Source: Basidiobolus meristosporus CBS 931.73
Lineage: Eukaryota > Basidiobolomycota > Basidiobolomycetes > Basidiobolales > Basidiobolaceae
Length of the DNA stretch: 31,821 nt
Assembly: GCA_002104905.1 (NCBI GenBank)
Contig: MCFE01000836.1
Location: 1-31,821 of the forward strand
Reading direction: 5' to 3'
Part shown: one piece after another, positions 1 through 10,900 of the stretch
Layout of the letters: each line of letters starts with the position of its first letter
Position numbering within the stretch: the stretch's first letter is position 1
Notes under the pieces: model-generated
What the model saw: the letters and a program-made list of their open reading frames with translations, nothing else
What the model was told of the DNA's origin: nothing
Databases searched by the model: none
Position numbers and translations under genes: made by a program

Positions 1-13
1 ATTCAAGGGCATT

Positions 14-487
14 TCACAATAACCCTTCAAGAGCGTTGCCTTCTCTGATGAACCCAAGCCTTGCAAGACTAGCATGCGGATCAGTGCAAGCTAACTTCCC
101 ACCAGTATTACTCAACTCCGGCGAGTATGGTGACCTGCCATTGCTGTGAGGACAGGAGCCTCTAATCACTTGCCATTTCAGGCCGTTGAAATCGCATCTA
201 TATTTCAGCCAATCTCTGGCACCAATCTTGAGCCTTGGTAAACAGCGCCTATGAAAACGTCGCATTCTAATAGCTGTGGTGCCGTATTCCAGGTATATAA
301 GATGCACGGAGCGGCGCCAGACCCGCCTACCACTGTTGGTCTTTTCTGAATCCCACCGATTCTTGATATCATCCCCAAGCATATGGCCGAACAAATAACA
401 GGACCCGTTGCTGACTATCATCACTACATTTGTATTGAGAAACGTGAAGGCCTTCCTTTTACATATCTTGATGAAGAACGAGACCAA
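14..487 (-). CDS. doubtful ORF, possible 3' exon of an unknown gene
   Basis: This is an open stretch of 157 codons ending in TGA at the left edge. It has no ATG at its 5' end; the frame opens at a TTG, and the first ATG codons lie about 20 and 35 codons in. If real, it is therefore probably the last exon of a spliced gene or starts internally. The middle part (WRRSVHLIYLEYGTTAIRM, then ARDWLKYRCDFNGLKWQVI) has a protein-like mix of aromatic and charged residues. I recognise no family, no signal peptide and no membrane segment. It could equally be a chance ORF, since the surrounding 2 kb shows no other coding signal. Confidence 0.25.
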   Translation of the reverse strand: MVSFFIKICKRKAFTFLNTNVVMIVSNGSCYLFGHMLGDDIKNRWDSEKTNSGRRVWRRSVHLIYLEYGTTAIRMRRFHRRCLPRLKIGARDWLKYRCDFNGLKWQVIRGSCPHSNGRSPYSPELSNTGGKLACTDPHASLARLGFIREGNALEGLL

Positions 488-2257
488 TCACATGCAACGT
501 GGCTACTACTCCCGACCGGTTTAATCAGAATGGATCCGATGGCCAAGCGGTGGCTTAGGCTAAACTAAACTAGGGTCAGTCGATCTGATCAGAAGCACCT
601 AGTCATCGATACAAACAAGATATTGAAACCCATCCTCCCAGCATCACCTTCGTCTGGGAATAGATTTGCTCACAATATCGGATTCAGCTGCGAGATAGGA
701 TAGACCATGCGACTCCCGCATTCCTAGGAGATCTAATACTGGTTGCGAAGATCAATATATCTACAACCTCGATAAAGAAATTTCAGATGAACTTTCTGGT
801 TAAAACCACATCTATGGTAGCAGCATCAACACAGAATTTTGGTCTACGTTGGACATTATTACACAAGCCCGCTGGGTACCCAATGGCTTGCGGGTTGTTT
901 CCACGACCTTTATTTTGTTCATCGTTATACTAGTGATTTCACCAGGCACCAGAAACGTGGGTCACACAACCGCTAGATGACGACGTTTTGTAATCAGCGA
1001 GGTACAACGGTTAATTTGATTCACTACACCTCCCCTCCATGTAAACGGCCAATATGGGGAAGCAGTCTTGGCCTATCACCACACCATTGGCCATCACCCC
1101 CAATGAACCCAGATGGCCTACCTGATATGTAGCCCATTTTCTACTGTCACACCCACTTTGAGTCATTCTTCATACTTACCAGGAGCAGGGCAACAAACAC
1201 GGCGTCTGCTACCTTTCCTCTGGAAGCGCAAGATCTCCACCAGGATGTGAGGCAGCAGAAGCCTGTCCAAGCCAGACGAATTGGCCCCTCGCCCGGCAAC
1301 GGTTGATTCCGAGCCTACGCCGCAGCTCCTCATCCGGAGTAAATTCAGCCAGAGCCGCCCCGTCGACCGTAAATACGCACAAATAAAGCCCGTTGGAGAT
1401 CTGGCAGACTGGAGCCGTGCAATCCCGGTAACAGTGGGAAAAGGGGAAGGCTACCTCGTGGTGGGTGCAGCAACCGCTTGCGCCGGGGTCCATAAGCGCC
1501 TCGCACCCTTCCGTTTTAGAAGCGGAAGCTACGTACGAGATTTGCACTCCAAGCCTTGTGTAGCCCCATCCATGACATGGTGCCATTTCTGTTCATGAGC
1601 TGCAAATGATGCGTATCCATCTTGGCAACGTCAGCCCTATTGGATATGGATACCCTTTGGTAATAAATATTAATGTTTCAAATGGTGTGCCCTCGGCTTT
1701 TTTGTTTTCCATCGCTGCAGACTTCTGCAGCCCATTGGGTTTTGTAATCCCGATCATTCTCGACTACAGTGTCCATTGAAAAACTTTCCTCCAATCGGCA
1801 CTCGGCGCGCCCTCTAATTATGGGCTAACTAAATATTTGGCAAAATTGTCTAATGAAAAGGTAATTTCACTATCCATCAATGAAGAATTAGATCATCCGA
1901 GAGCGCTAGATATCCAATTTGTCAAGCTGTCAATCACGCTTCCCCAAAAACCAGTTCATTTTAACCAGTTTTTTTCTACTTTCTATCCAGCGTTTCCGGG
2001 CTCAGGATCGGTTTCCCGACCCGCTTCCACCTTTTTACATAAGCCCGCCCAAGTTGTTTGCTTCCTATTTTCCTTGTCGACATCCTGAATTTATTTCGCT
2101 CCCTTTTCCCATCCACAGACTAGAGAGCGCACCCACCAGACAAGCCACTCTCTTCCTCCACCGTACCGTTCGTCCAGTCAAGCGAGTTGGCGACTGTTAA
2201 GTAACCTGCCTACAAGCGACCATCAACATAGCTGCATCCCTCCAACCCCCAACGGCC
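488..2257. other. gene-poor stretch, upstream of the Myb/SANT-like gene
   Basis: I see no convincing gene here. A more GC-rich block at about 1209-1598 is open on both strands for 105-125 codons, but neither translation shows a recognisable domain or a good start. The last few hundred bases (about 1850-2257) are pyrimidine-rich, with TTTTT and CTCTCTTCC runs. That fits the promoter and 5' leader of the gene starting at 2258. No tRNA, terminator or repeat was found. Confidence 0.5.
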
Positions 2258-3508
2258 ATGACATTGTCTGAGGAGCACACCGAGATTAATGCTTCACATG
2301 ACTCCTTAAACTTCGATGCGTCCAACTTCAAGCAACCCACATTCTGGAGCCATGAGGAGACCAAGCTGCTAATCGTGTTGCGCCAAGAAAAGAACGCCCT
2401 TTTTTTATCTATGAAGCGGCCACGGAAGCTCTGGGCCGAGATCGCCGCCGTTTTACAGACCAGAGGCTTCGATAAGTCAAGTGAGCAATGCCACCAAAAA
2501 TGGAAGAATATGTTGCGTTCGTTTAGAGTATGTCTACTGCACCACCCTTGTCTCTCACGTGCAGTGATACTCACTCAGCATGCTTCACGTCTATCAATAG
2601 GAAGTAGAGGAGTATAATGCCAAAGTTGGGCCCACTGAAAAGAAGAAGTGCTCTTTCTATGATGAAATCTCGGAATTTTACCTCAAAACACGGTTCGACT
2701 CGCCTAAGCCGTCGGACCATGACGAGCGAGTCTCGCCAGAGTATGTAACCAGGCTGGATACGCTTTGAATGCCACCATTACTAAACGCATCTCTTTTTCT
2801 TGTTGGATTCTGCAGTAGTGAGGGCAAGGCGGAGTCGTCCGAGCCGCCACTTTCAAGGTACCTATTTCAGCTGGATCACTCCGTAGTATCCAAGATTAAC
2901 ACCATCGCATTTCCAGTCATCCGGATTTCCAGCACAGCTCCCTAAGCACCTCAGTATTTGATGCAGCATCACCCACATCAAATCCAAATCTCGGATCCTC
3001 CATCAATATATCCAATTCGAATCACCACTCGAGGTCAACAAGTAATGACTCAACACGAACTAAGCGCTCGGCCGACAGCATCCTCACTCCCCTCCACAAC
3101 AAACTTATTCGCATTCAGCAAGAGGGATTTGACCCCTCCGCCTCCCAAGAAAAACTATTTGACGAGTTCCACTTGCTCGCTGATCACCACAACCCGCTAA
3201 GTGCGTCCTATCGCAGCCCTCTGCCGCACAAGCACAATCAAGGGTCGCACACCCCGAATGGTGTGAACGGGCATAGCGAAGGAGTCACGAGTGCCGGGTC
3301 GAAGGAGGATACGGAGAGGTTTTTCAATTTTTATCGAGAGCAAAGCCTTCGAATGAACACTGGTGTAGAGAAAGCCAGAGAGAATTTCCGGTACACCTTG
3401 GAAGTGATAGAGAATTTAGCCAAGGATTTCGCCGAGAAAGAGCATCAATATGCAGACCGCCAAGCTAGAATGTTTGAAAAGTTCGTAGAAGCATTGAGGA
3501 AGGATTGA
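2258..3508 (+). CDS. Myb/SANT-like (trihelix-type) DNA-binding protein, four exons
   Basis: I read four exons: 2258-2527, 2601-2740, 2816-2857 and 2917-3508. They join in frame to 347 codons plus TGA. All introns are GT...AG and 59-75 bp long. Residues about 27-110 form a Myb/SANT-like fold of the trihelix type (Myb_DNA-bind_4): FWSHEETKLLIVLRQEK, then LWAEIAAVLQTRGF, then QCHQKWKNMLRSFR. After the first intron it continues EEYNAKVGPTEKKKCSFYDE, the usual spacer and FYDE motif of that family. The centre is Ser/Asn/His-rich and probably disordered. The last 60 residues (FFNFYREQSLRMNTGVEKAR onward) are helical and charged, a possible oligomerisation coil. It is probably a nuclear sequence-specific regulator; the target is unknown. 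The start ATG is the first in frame and sits just before the DNA-binding domain. Confidence 0.8.
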
Positions 3509-5046
3509 TCCCGTCCGGCTGCTCAACGAGTCCGCTCTTCCTTTCGCCAACACTTACATAGAACGAAGAGACTGCCGCATCAGGCAAAATCTAGAGCAAG
3601 ACGTTGATGTGTCCTATCAGTGCTCTTGCACAACCCTGATTTCTCGGATCGCAGAAGCAAGCCCTAGCTTCAAGGCCTAGGAAGGTTGCTCCAAAAGCAT
3701 TTTCCTATATGTTTACCACTTCTTTACACTTCCCCACACGGGCACCTTATTGATTTGTACATAAGTAAACCACCTTTCAAACTGCTACCTAGGAATATGA
3801 TTTTGGTATTGTGGAGCGTACAGGGCCATTAAGCACACACATACTGTCGTACCAGTCGGTGACCGTTTTGGTGCATTGACGACATTCCGCGGTCAGAGGT
3901 GGATCGTATTTAGACATACTGATACTGAGCCACTCAGGAAAACTCGACATCCCGCATCTTAACTAAATAAGGACATGGGCTCGCTGGAATTTGAGACTAG
4001 ATATATATGAGGTGCATAAGTGCTTCACGTCAATACCCGTCCTGGAAGGTAATTCCCCCTACACAGTAGACATGGGCTCAGATTGGCTGTGTATCGGTGG
4101 CAGCTACGGTGTTCCTGGGCCTTATTCGCCTGGCCCATTCCTTTGAACAAAACCCAGCCTGGCATTGCACCACCCACAGGGCCCCCCTTTTGCCATCAAT
4201 CAACGTACGGACCTCCTGTCGCCAACCGTAATGTTTCAACCACGGCCCCCAGCGAAGCGAGAGGCTTCACTCAATGGACAGCTCAATAGAAAACCAGAAC
4301 CATGAGGGAGCGCATAGTCTGGGCTTTGCGTAAGCAGTAAGCGTCAGGATGCTGCTAACCACATATACCCAGATCTGAGCCCCTTGTTAGCTCCTGCAGA
4401 CGCAAGAAATCCAATTTGTCCCTCGTCCCATGGAAAACATTATGCTCAATAAACTTGGATGATCAGCGATATTGGTAGACTGTTTCATCTACGCTCCCAC
4501 AACATCTACCAAGTATAGTGCGGAGATGCAAATTGATTGATATTTCATATTTGACCAGCATCCTGTACTGATAGGGCCGAAAATGCCAATCTCCCAGATG
4601 ATGACTAGGAATGATTCCAGTGGGTAACACACGCTCCCATTCGGTTAATATTCGGGATTTGTTTGGAAAAAAATTTGAGTGTTGTCTCAGTGATCCAAGA
4701 ATCAGTAACCAGGCGCTGACCAATTCTTGATGGTCTCCCGCATGTTGTATATTGATCCATCGAATGAAATCCCATCTCCATATTAGAGCCACTTTTTTTC
4801 TCCACCATTTTTTATTAAGGTTTGTTGATATCGTGGGTTTTTGAGCTAGCATTTATACTCTGGCGGAGGATTGGGTAGACACTTTGGTGTTTGCATCTCA
4901 ACGTCTTTTCCAGTCTTTTGAAGACCAAGTGCTGCCAAACTAACCACAAGTGGAGACATATTCGGAAGACGACATTAATTAACCTGTGGCCTTGAAAACT
5001 TCAAAGTTGATTCACCTCCCTCTAAGAAGATTCCACTAGAGGTACG
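3509..5046. other. intergenic stretch between the SANT-like gene and the membrane-anchored protein gene
   Basis: I found no supported gene. A proline-rich open frame at about 4083-4289 and a minus-strand frame at 4463-4852 lack recognisable domains and credible starts. No RNA gene or repeat was seen. The right end probably holds the promoter of the gene at 5047. Confidence 0.45.
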
Positions 5047-6347
5047 ATGGTTGTTAACTCCTTGGTGAAACTTGGGTTTCCCTATTCTGGCGAATTCCCT
5101 ACCTTCTTCGTATTCATGACGGTAACAAGTGTGCTGGTGTGTGTTGGTTTGGTGATAAAGGTAAGGATATGCCGTATCCCTATTCTCCGCGCAAAACGAC
5201 TTTCTAAGCCTCACCTGTGTAGCTATCGAAGGTGAACCCCAACGTTCTAAAACGAGTCACTTCGTCCTTCTCCCCCACCACCTCAAAGCTGCTACTCCCC
5301 AGCACTCTGAGTGCTATGTATGAGACTGGGTCACCGACCTTCTGCGCCCACCAGTTACCCGCTGAGAGAAGTTCGAACCTTAGCGCTGATAAGCATTTTG
5401 TCCATTTCGTGGAAACCAAAGACGTACGGGTTGCACTCAACAAACCAACAGCTTTGCCAGCCAAGAAATCCCTAGACGAACCTGGTAGCAATTCACCTCA
5501 CGAAAACCGTACATCCCAGGCTGCGCCTTCTAATGAAACCAAACCTGAAAAAGAAAAAGCCTCCGACACGGAGTCTCCCAAACCCAAACCCAAACCCAAC
5601 CACACCTTAATCGCTAACCCCAAGGAGCTCAACAGCACACGCCTCGAAAAGGCTCCTACCGACCCTTTAAGCTCGGAGGCCAAATCGAATCCTCGCCCGG
5701 GAAAAACCAATGACCCCGTCCCGGCACCCGACACATCGCAGGCCAGTCTTCTGGATGACAAGGATTTTATAGCCATTGAGAAGCGACGTCGACGAAAAAA
5801 CAAAAAAAGCAAAGCCCAAGCACAGCACGTTCCACCGGCTGAGAACAAAGCGAATATCCCGAAGCAGGACAAGCAAATTCGTCGGCGTCAGAAGTCCTCA
5901 TCCACCGAATCGTCGCCCCATCCGAGCCCTACTAATTCCCCAAAGGTGGTCAAATTGGTTCTTCACAAACGATCGCCCGATGGCCAGCCGCGAGCCGATA
6001 TATGCGGCCCTCGGGTAGCACCGACTAACAGTACAAACGTCCCAACCGTACCAAATCCTAGACACTCCCATTCCGCTGAACCTGCTCCTCGGGCTACCTT
6101 TATTAACATGGGATATGATTATCAGCAATGGTATTCCCCGTTCTCCTCTGGCTTTCATGTCGATATATTTGACCGTGAGCTTGGGCGTAAGCAGCAGCCT
6201 CGACTCCCCACACATCTTACTTCGTCATACCATTCAGTAGTTAAAAAGTCCCCCATGGCTTCACACGGAGATGGTGTGTTAGGTGATACACATTCCAGAT
6301 ATATCCCTCAAGGACGGCAATTCTCGTTGTTTGAACGGGGATTTTGA
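5047..6347 (+). CDS. hypothetical protein: N-terminal membrane segment, long disordered basic C-terminal region
   Basis: The long frame at 5232-6347 has no ATG at its start, so I looked for a first exon. The ATG at 5047 opens 38 codons that end exactly at GTAAGG (5161). A 62-bp intron with CTAAG near its 3' end reaches AG at 5222, and the next exon, 5223-6347, continues in the same phase. The model codes for 412 residues. Residues about 16-37 (FPTFFVFMTVTSVLVCVGLV) form one hydrophobic helix, a likely membrane anchor. The rest is Ser/Pro/Lys-rich and disordered, with KPKPKPN repeats, a very basic run (KRRRRKNKKSKAQ) and a more ordered end around MGYDYQQWYSPFSSGFHVDI. I do not recognise the family. 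The alternative is a start at ATG 5316, giving a soluble protein without the helix. Confidence 0.55.
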
Positions 6348-7129
6348 GGGAGTTTTCCGACCAATCATTTGGTTGACCGGTGCACCTACCTTGGGCCCCA
6401 ACGATTCTATCGTCCCTTGTCAAAGAAGTTATCGAATATCAAAGAGAATTAATATGAATGTAGATAGATTTTAGTGCTTTGTATATTCATGCGCGAATAA
6501 GAGTTGCTGACTGCAGTTAGCCCAAACCTAAACTAAGATTGGCCAATGACCAGCTTAACATGCTCCCATTACATATGTATCCCCCGTGTCTTGCATCATT
6601 GACAGCTGGACTTGCTATGCGGTATTGTGTCCGCAGGGTGGTTGGGCCCAGCTCAATCGTTGGTACGGAAGCGAGGCCAAGGAGGGATCCGAGATTTCTC
6701 AGTGGCTGCCTGTGCTCAGTGAGCTTAGGTCTGAGGGATCTCATCCTTATCACATATGCAGAAACCATGCCAACTGGCTTGGCGCTAGCCATATTAGAGA
6801 TTCATTGCGGTGTAGGGAGCACTGACCCTAAGCTAGAGGTGCTACACATCATATGATCCCAGGTTCGATGCAGCCTGGAGTCACCTGAACCGATAACGTG
6901 ACATGGTGATTGAAAGTGAGGGTTGATTGTCATGGGGCAGATTGGGCCAATTGCATGGTGATGCTGGTGAGGGTGCGATCCATCATATCCTCCTCCCTTA
7001 GCATCAAGGAAAAAAATGAAAAAAATCACCCCGGCCGGGATTGGGCCATTCCGCTCCCTTAATTGAATCCCAATTTTGGTGTTTGAGATTCCTTCTCTTG
7101 TGTCTTTGGTATCCAACTGTCCGTTCAAT
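6348..7129. promoter_or_regulatory. intergenic region, promoter side of RPS14
   Basis: No gene is visible in these 780 bases. Frames at 6539-6856 and 6517-6792 on opposite strands overlap each other and show no domain. The part next to RPS14 (about 6900-7129) carries several TTGGGCC/GGGCCAAT-like words (6941-6953 and 7041-7050) and a short AAAAAATGAAAAAAAT run. These are candidates for the promoter of this presumably highly expressed gene, but I cannot assign a factor. Confidence 0.35.
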
Positions 7130-7729
7130 ATGGTACGTGCATGACAGCCATCAATCCATGCAGTCAATCCATCCATCCCGTTTAGGGTTGGAAACGATGC
7201 GGCCCAGAAGCCACCCCTTTTCTTGTGTTCCATGATGCTAACGCGTTGCTTCTTCTGTTTCTCTTTCGTCTACTAGTCCAAGAAAGCCGGAAAAGTTCAG
7301 AAAACCCAAGAACCCATCTCTCTCGGTCCCCAAGTTCGTGAGGGTGAGCTCGTCTTCGGTGTTGCTCACATCTTCGCCTCTTTCAACGATACCTTCGTCC
7401 ACGTTACCGATTTGACTGGCCGTGAAACCATGGTCCGTGTTACTGGCGGTATGAAGGTTAAGGCTGATCGTGATGAGTCCTCCCCTTACGCTGCTATGTT
7501 GGCTGCCCAAGATGTTGCCGTTCGCTGCAAGGAACTCGGCATCACTGCTCTTCATATTAAGATCCGTGCTACCGGTGGTAACGGACCCAAGACCCCTGGA
7601 CCCGGTGCTCAATCTGCTCTTCGTGCTTTGGCCAGAGCTGGTATGAGAATTGGTCGCATTGAGGATGTTACCCCCATTCCTACCGATAGTACTCGTAGAA
7701 AGGGTGGTCGTCGTGGTCGTCGTTTGTAG
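7130..7729 (+). CDS. RPS14: 40S ribosomal protein S14 (uS11)
   Basis: uS11 is a core protein of the small ribosomal subunit platform, binding 18S rRNA near the 3' minor domain and needed for 40S maturation. The coding exons are 7130-7132 (only ATG) and 7277-7729; together they give 151 residues, the normal length. The intron (7133-7276, 144 bp) starts GTACGT and ends CTAG. A TGCTAAC branch site lies at 7236-7242. Diagnostic stretches are [60 protein letters not shown] and the basic end [13 protein letters not shown]. The N-terminus ([20 protein letters not shown]) resembles animal S14 more than the shorter yeast form. Without the one-codon exon the frame would lack a proper start. Codon use is biased toward GCT, GGT, CGT and ACC, as in highly expressed genes. 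Confidence 0.97.
7133..7276 (+). other. RPS14 intron 1, directly after the start codon
   Basis: The intron begins GTACGT right after ATG, has a TGCTAAC branch site 34 bases before the acceptor, and ends in a pyrimidine-rich tract plus CTAG. At 7181-7190 it carries TTTAGGGTTG, a telobox-like word of the kind found near ribosomal protein genes in many eukaryotes. I saw no box C/D or H/ACA structure that would indicate an intronic snoRNA. Confidence 0.85.
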
Positions 7730-7768
7730 ATGTTATTGCGATATTCCTATATCTATTACTGCAGCTCG

Positions 7769-7774
7769 AATAAA
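7769..7774 (+). terminator. AATAAA polyadenylation signal of RPS14
   Basis: AATAAA lies 40 bases after the RPS14 stop codon, at the distance expected for a 3' end signal. Only 225 bases separate the RPS14 stop from the stop of the convergent coiled-coil gene, so the two 3' ends are close together. Confidence 0.55.
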
Positions 7775-7954
7775 TCACCAATTCTTTGCTACAACACATA
7801 CTTCAAGGTGAACAGCAATTTCCAACGAAACTGCCCACGCAGTAATATCGTAGAAAGTCTAGTGGTTGCCCTCTCACTGGGTTAGTATCCCAATGGGATT
7901 CCCGCAAGTTGTAATAAATACGGAACGTTTACTAGGATATATGACTACAACAGC

Positions 7955-10900
7955 TCATTTGTGCAACATCTTCGATACATTAAAAATGGACTTGATTGAT
8001 TCTTGAGAGTTGGTAGATTTCGCGGAGCTCTTTCGATCAAGAATGGAGCTGCGACTGGTTCCAGCTAGAGATGGAGGAAGGGTGGATAGGACCTTGAGTT
8101 TCCGGCTTTTTGCGTCTCCAAGGATAGTGTTACGACCCCTAGGTTTCCCCAGTGACTGCTTGAGCTTCTGACCAGTGCTGGATGCCGGGGTGTATTTTAA
8201 TTGTGGCTTATCAGCACTCAGTGTGGCGGCTTGGTTGGGCTCTGGAGTGAATTCCTTACGGGCGACTGTACCAAGTGACTGTTGTTTCTTCCCAATGGTC
8301 ACCTTTTTTTTCTTTGTCGGGCCTGTCGAAGCGATAGGTGGAGTATCGGCGTTTTCATTACTTATTCCCAGGTGCTGCCTCTTTCGATTGAAAGTGATCT
8401 TTTTCCTTGGATGAGTATCTTTAGGTGTGTCCGTTGGTGACCTTTGTAAGATCGGGCTATTCGGACTTGTTGGTATCTCACTTGATTGAATGGGTGGGAC
8501 ATGTTTCAACTCCGGATCTATATCAATGGGTGCGTTTGCAACGGCCCCCCCAACCTGCCTCGTACTACGCCTTAACTTCAGCTGCGATATTGTCCCCGGT
8601 TCAGGTTCCTTGACCGAACTATCGCTTCGCTTTTTTGTAGACTTCACTTTTGATTTTATGGGCTTCTGGCCAGCTGATTCTTCTGCAGCATCGTCAAATG
8701 GCGCAATGGCTAAGGACTTACGACGCTTACGGGGTGGCTTAGCAGGCAATGCTTTGGAGGTCGGCTCATCCTCACGGCCAATTCTTTCTTGCGAAGTCAA
8801 CAGAAGTTCCTCTTTGTCCAAAGTGGTAGCTCCTTGAACTAAAATAGACGGAGCATCCAATGTCAGTTTATCTTGACCCATCTCAGCACCCCCACCCCAT
8901 AGAATTCCCGATTCCCTACATTTAGCTAGGAGCTGCGCATTTTTCGCTTTTTCTGCATGCAATTCTCTCTAATGTACGATAGAAATGTCAATTTGGGTCA
9001 GAAGGTGTGAGTAGCCTAAACATTTACACTAGTCTCCTCGACACGATACATCATCTCGTTTCTTTGCTTCTCGTAGGTGTCCAGCGTGATTCTGGCCTCT
9101 TCCTGCAGCCGATCAATTGTTTGCTCAAGTTCAGATACTTTTCCTTCAAGTCTTCGAGCTTTTTGAACGTTGCCAGATTTCTCCAAGAATAGCTGTCTAC
9201 GTCCCGCTTCGATTTCCTTTTCTAGTATCAACTCTAGTGTATCAAATCTCTTTTCGAGATCGCTGGCAATAAGAGTATGCTTACGCTCATGTTGGAGCCT
9301 CATGCCTATCTCCGCCTTCTCCTTGTGAAGTTTCTGCGCCTCTTGGGTTTCTGAAGTCAGTCTTCCCAGAGCCCGACTGTGCGCTTCCTTGAGCTCGCGA
9401 TAGTTCAAGCGAAGGGTATGAAACATGCGCTCAATAGATTCCAATTGTATCTTGGTGGCGAGCAAAGAGTCCTTCGACTTTTCATATTCGCCAGTTTTCT
9501 CCTCAAAGGATTTCTAGTGGCGGATTTAGAAATTCAGTTGCACGTGGAAGTAACCTAACCAGACAGACGAGGTCACCTGGAGGGCAGCCAGCTTCAGTTG
9601 AAGATCCGTACACTTCAATACTAAATTATCTCTTTCGGCGGTAACAATGGCTACACGCAACTTATCAGACACTTATTCGCGAGCTCTTTCGCGTAACCTC
9701 GTCCTACTTACACAGATGAACACGAGCTCGGCGAGCATCTTCTTTTACTGTTACCATTTCGGCAGACATGGCGGAAGAGGATACTTTAGCATCAAGCATG
9801 GATGTGACTTCACTGGTTTGCAGCTGGATCAACCCGAAGTCAGTCGATGGTCGTACCGCTCAGTCAAGCAAGTCCCCTACCTCCTTGTACTGCTTCTTCA
9901 CATCAATGCAGTCTTGAGCTAGATCGTGGATCTTGTTTTCTAGCGAATGATTGATCCCTTGAAATTCCTGAAGTAAAGTTTCTTGTTGACAGAGAGTTCC
10001 ATACCGAGCTTTGTATTCGATCTGGAATATACTTGAATCATCCGCACAGTCAAGTCTCACCCAACTCTATTCCCTACCTGGATGTTTTTGACTTCATTCT
10101 TGTACTGCCTCTGCTTCACCTCGAGCTGGGTTACTCTACGGTCGATTTTGTTCAGTTTCTAATGTGAAGTTCGAGTAAGCTCGGGGTCCATCGATCAGAG
10201 CAAGCATCGACATACTTCGCGCGTTCTCATTTTTCTCAGGGCTTGGGCAAACTCCAGTAACTCCACTGTTTCTTGATCTAGATGTCCGTCGTCGGCCTTT
10301 GGGAACTAAGCATTCAGCTTATGAATGAGCTGACCGATCAAGTACTACTTACCGCAACATTGAACACGAACAAACTCTTGCAGTTTCCAGAGAAAAAGTC
10401 TGATACGGCTCAACAGAAGCTCCAGCAATGTTGGTAATGACTGCAACTTGCCTGATATGAAGGGGGTTAGGCACGTATCTTCATACGGCAAGGGGCCGAG
10501 GAACGATCCAGAAATCAGTTGGGAAACCGTCCTTCCTAAAGGCTCAACCTCATAAGCACTAGATTAGATCGCAGAACAGCCTGGTCTCTTACGCATTAGA
10601 CAGAAAGACTTGGAAACACCATCAACTGTGGAAGCGAAAAGGTCGTCTTCGGTAACCATGGAATTCACAGGGATATACTGGGGAACACCCATGTCCACCT
10701 ACATTTTCCAGTTTAACGAATCCTTCCGTTTGGGTCAATTGTTGGCATACGGCTATAGTCACTGACCAGATAGAGCGTCCCGGAAGTAGGGTCATTACCA
10801 GAGGTTTCAAATCGGATGGCAAATACGAAGGGCGTGGTGGAACCTATTATGCATAGTCACCCAGATGTAACAAACAGTGATCTCAATCAAGAAAAGTGTA

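Noticed and set aside
1209-1598. Two overlapping ORFs of 105 and 125 codons on opposite strands in a GC-richer block.
   Set aside because: Neither has a recognisable domain or credible start, and open frames on both strands are expected in GC-rich non-coding DNA.
4083-4289. Proline-rich ORF upstream of the membrane-anchored protein gene.
   Set aside because: It is short, opens at a non-ATG codon, and no splice join to a neighbour keeps a sensible protein.
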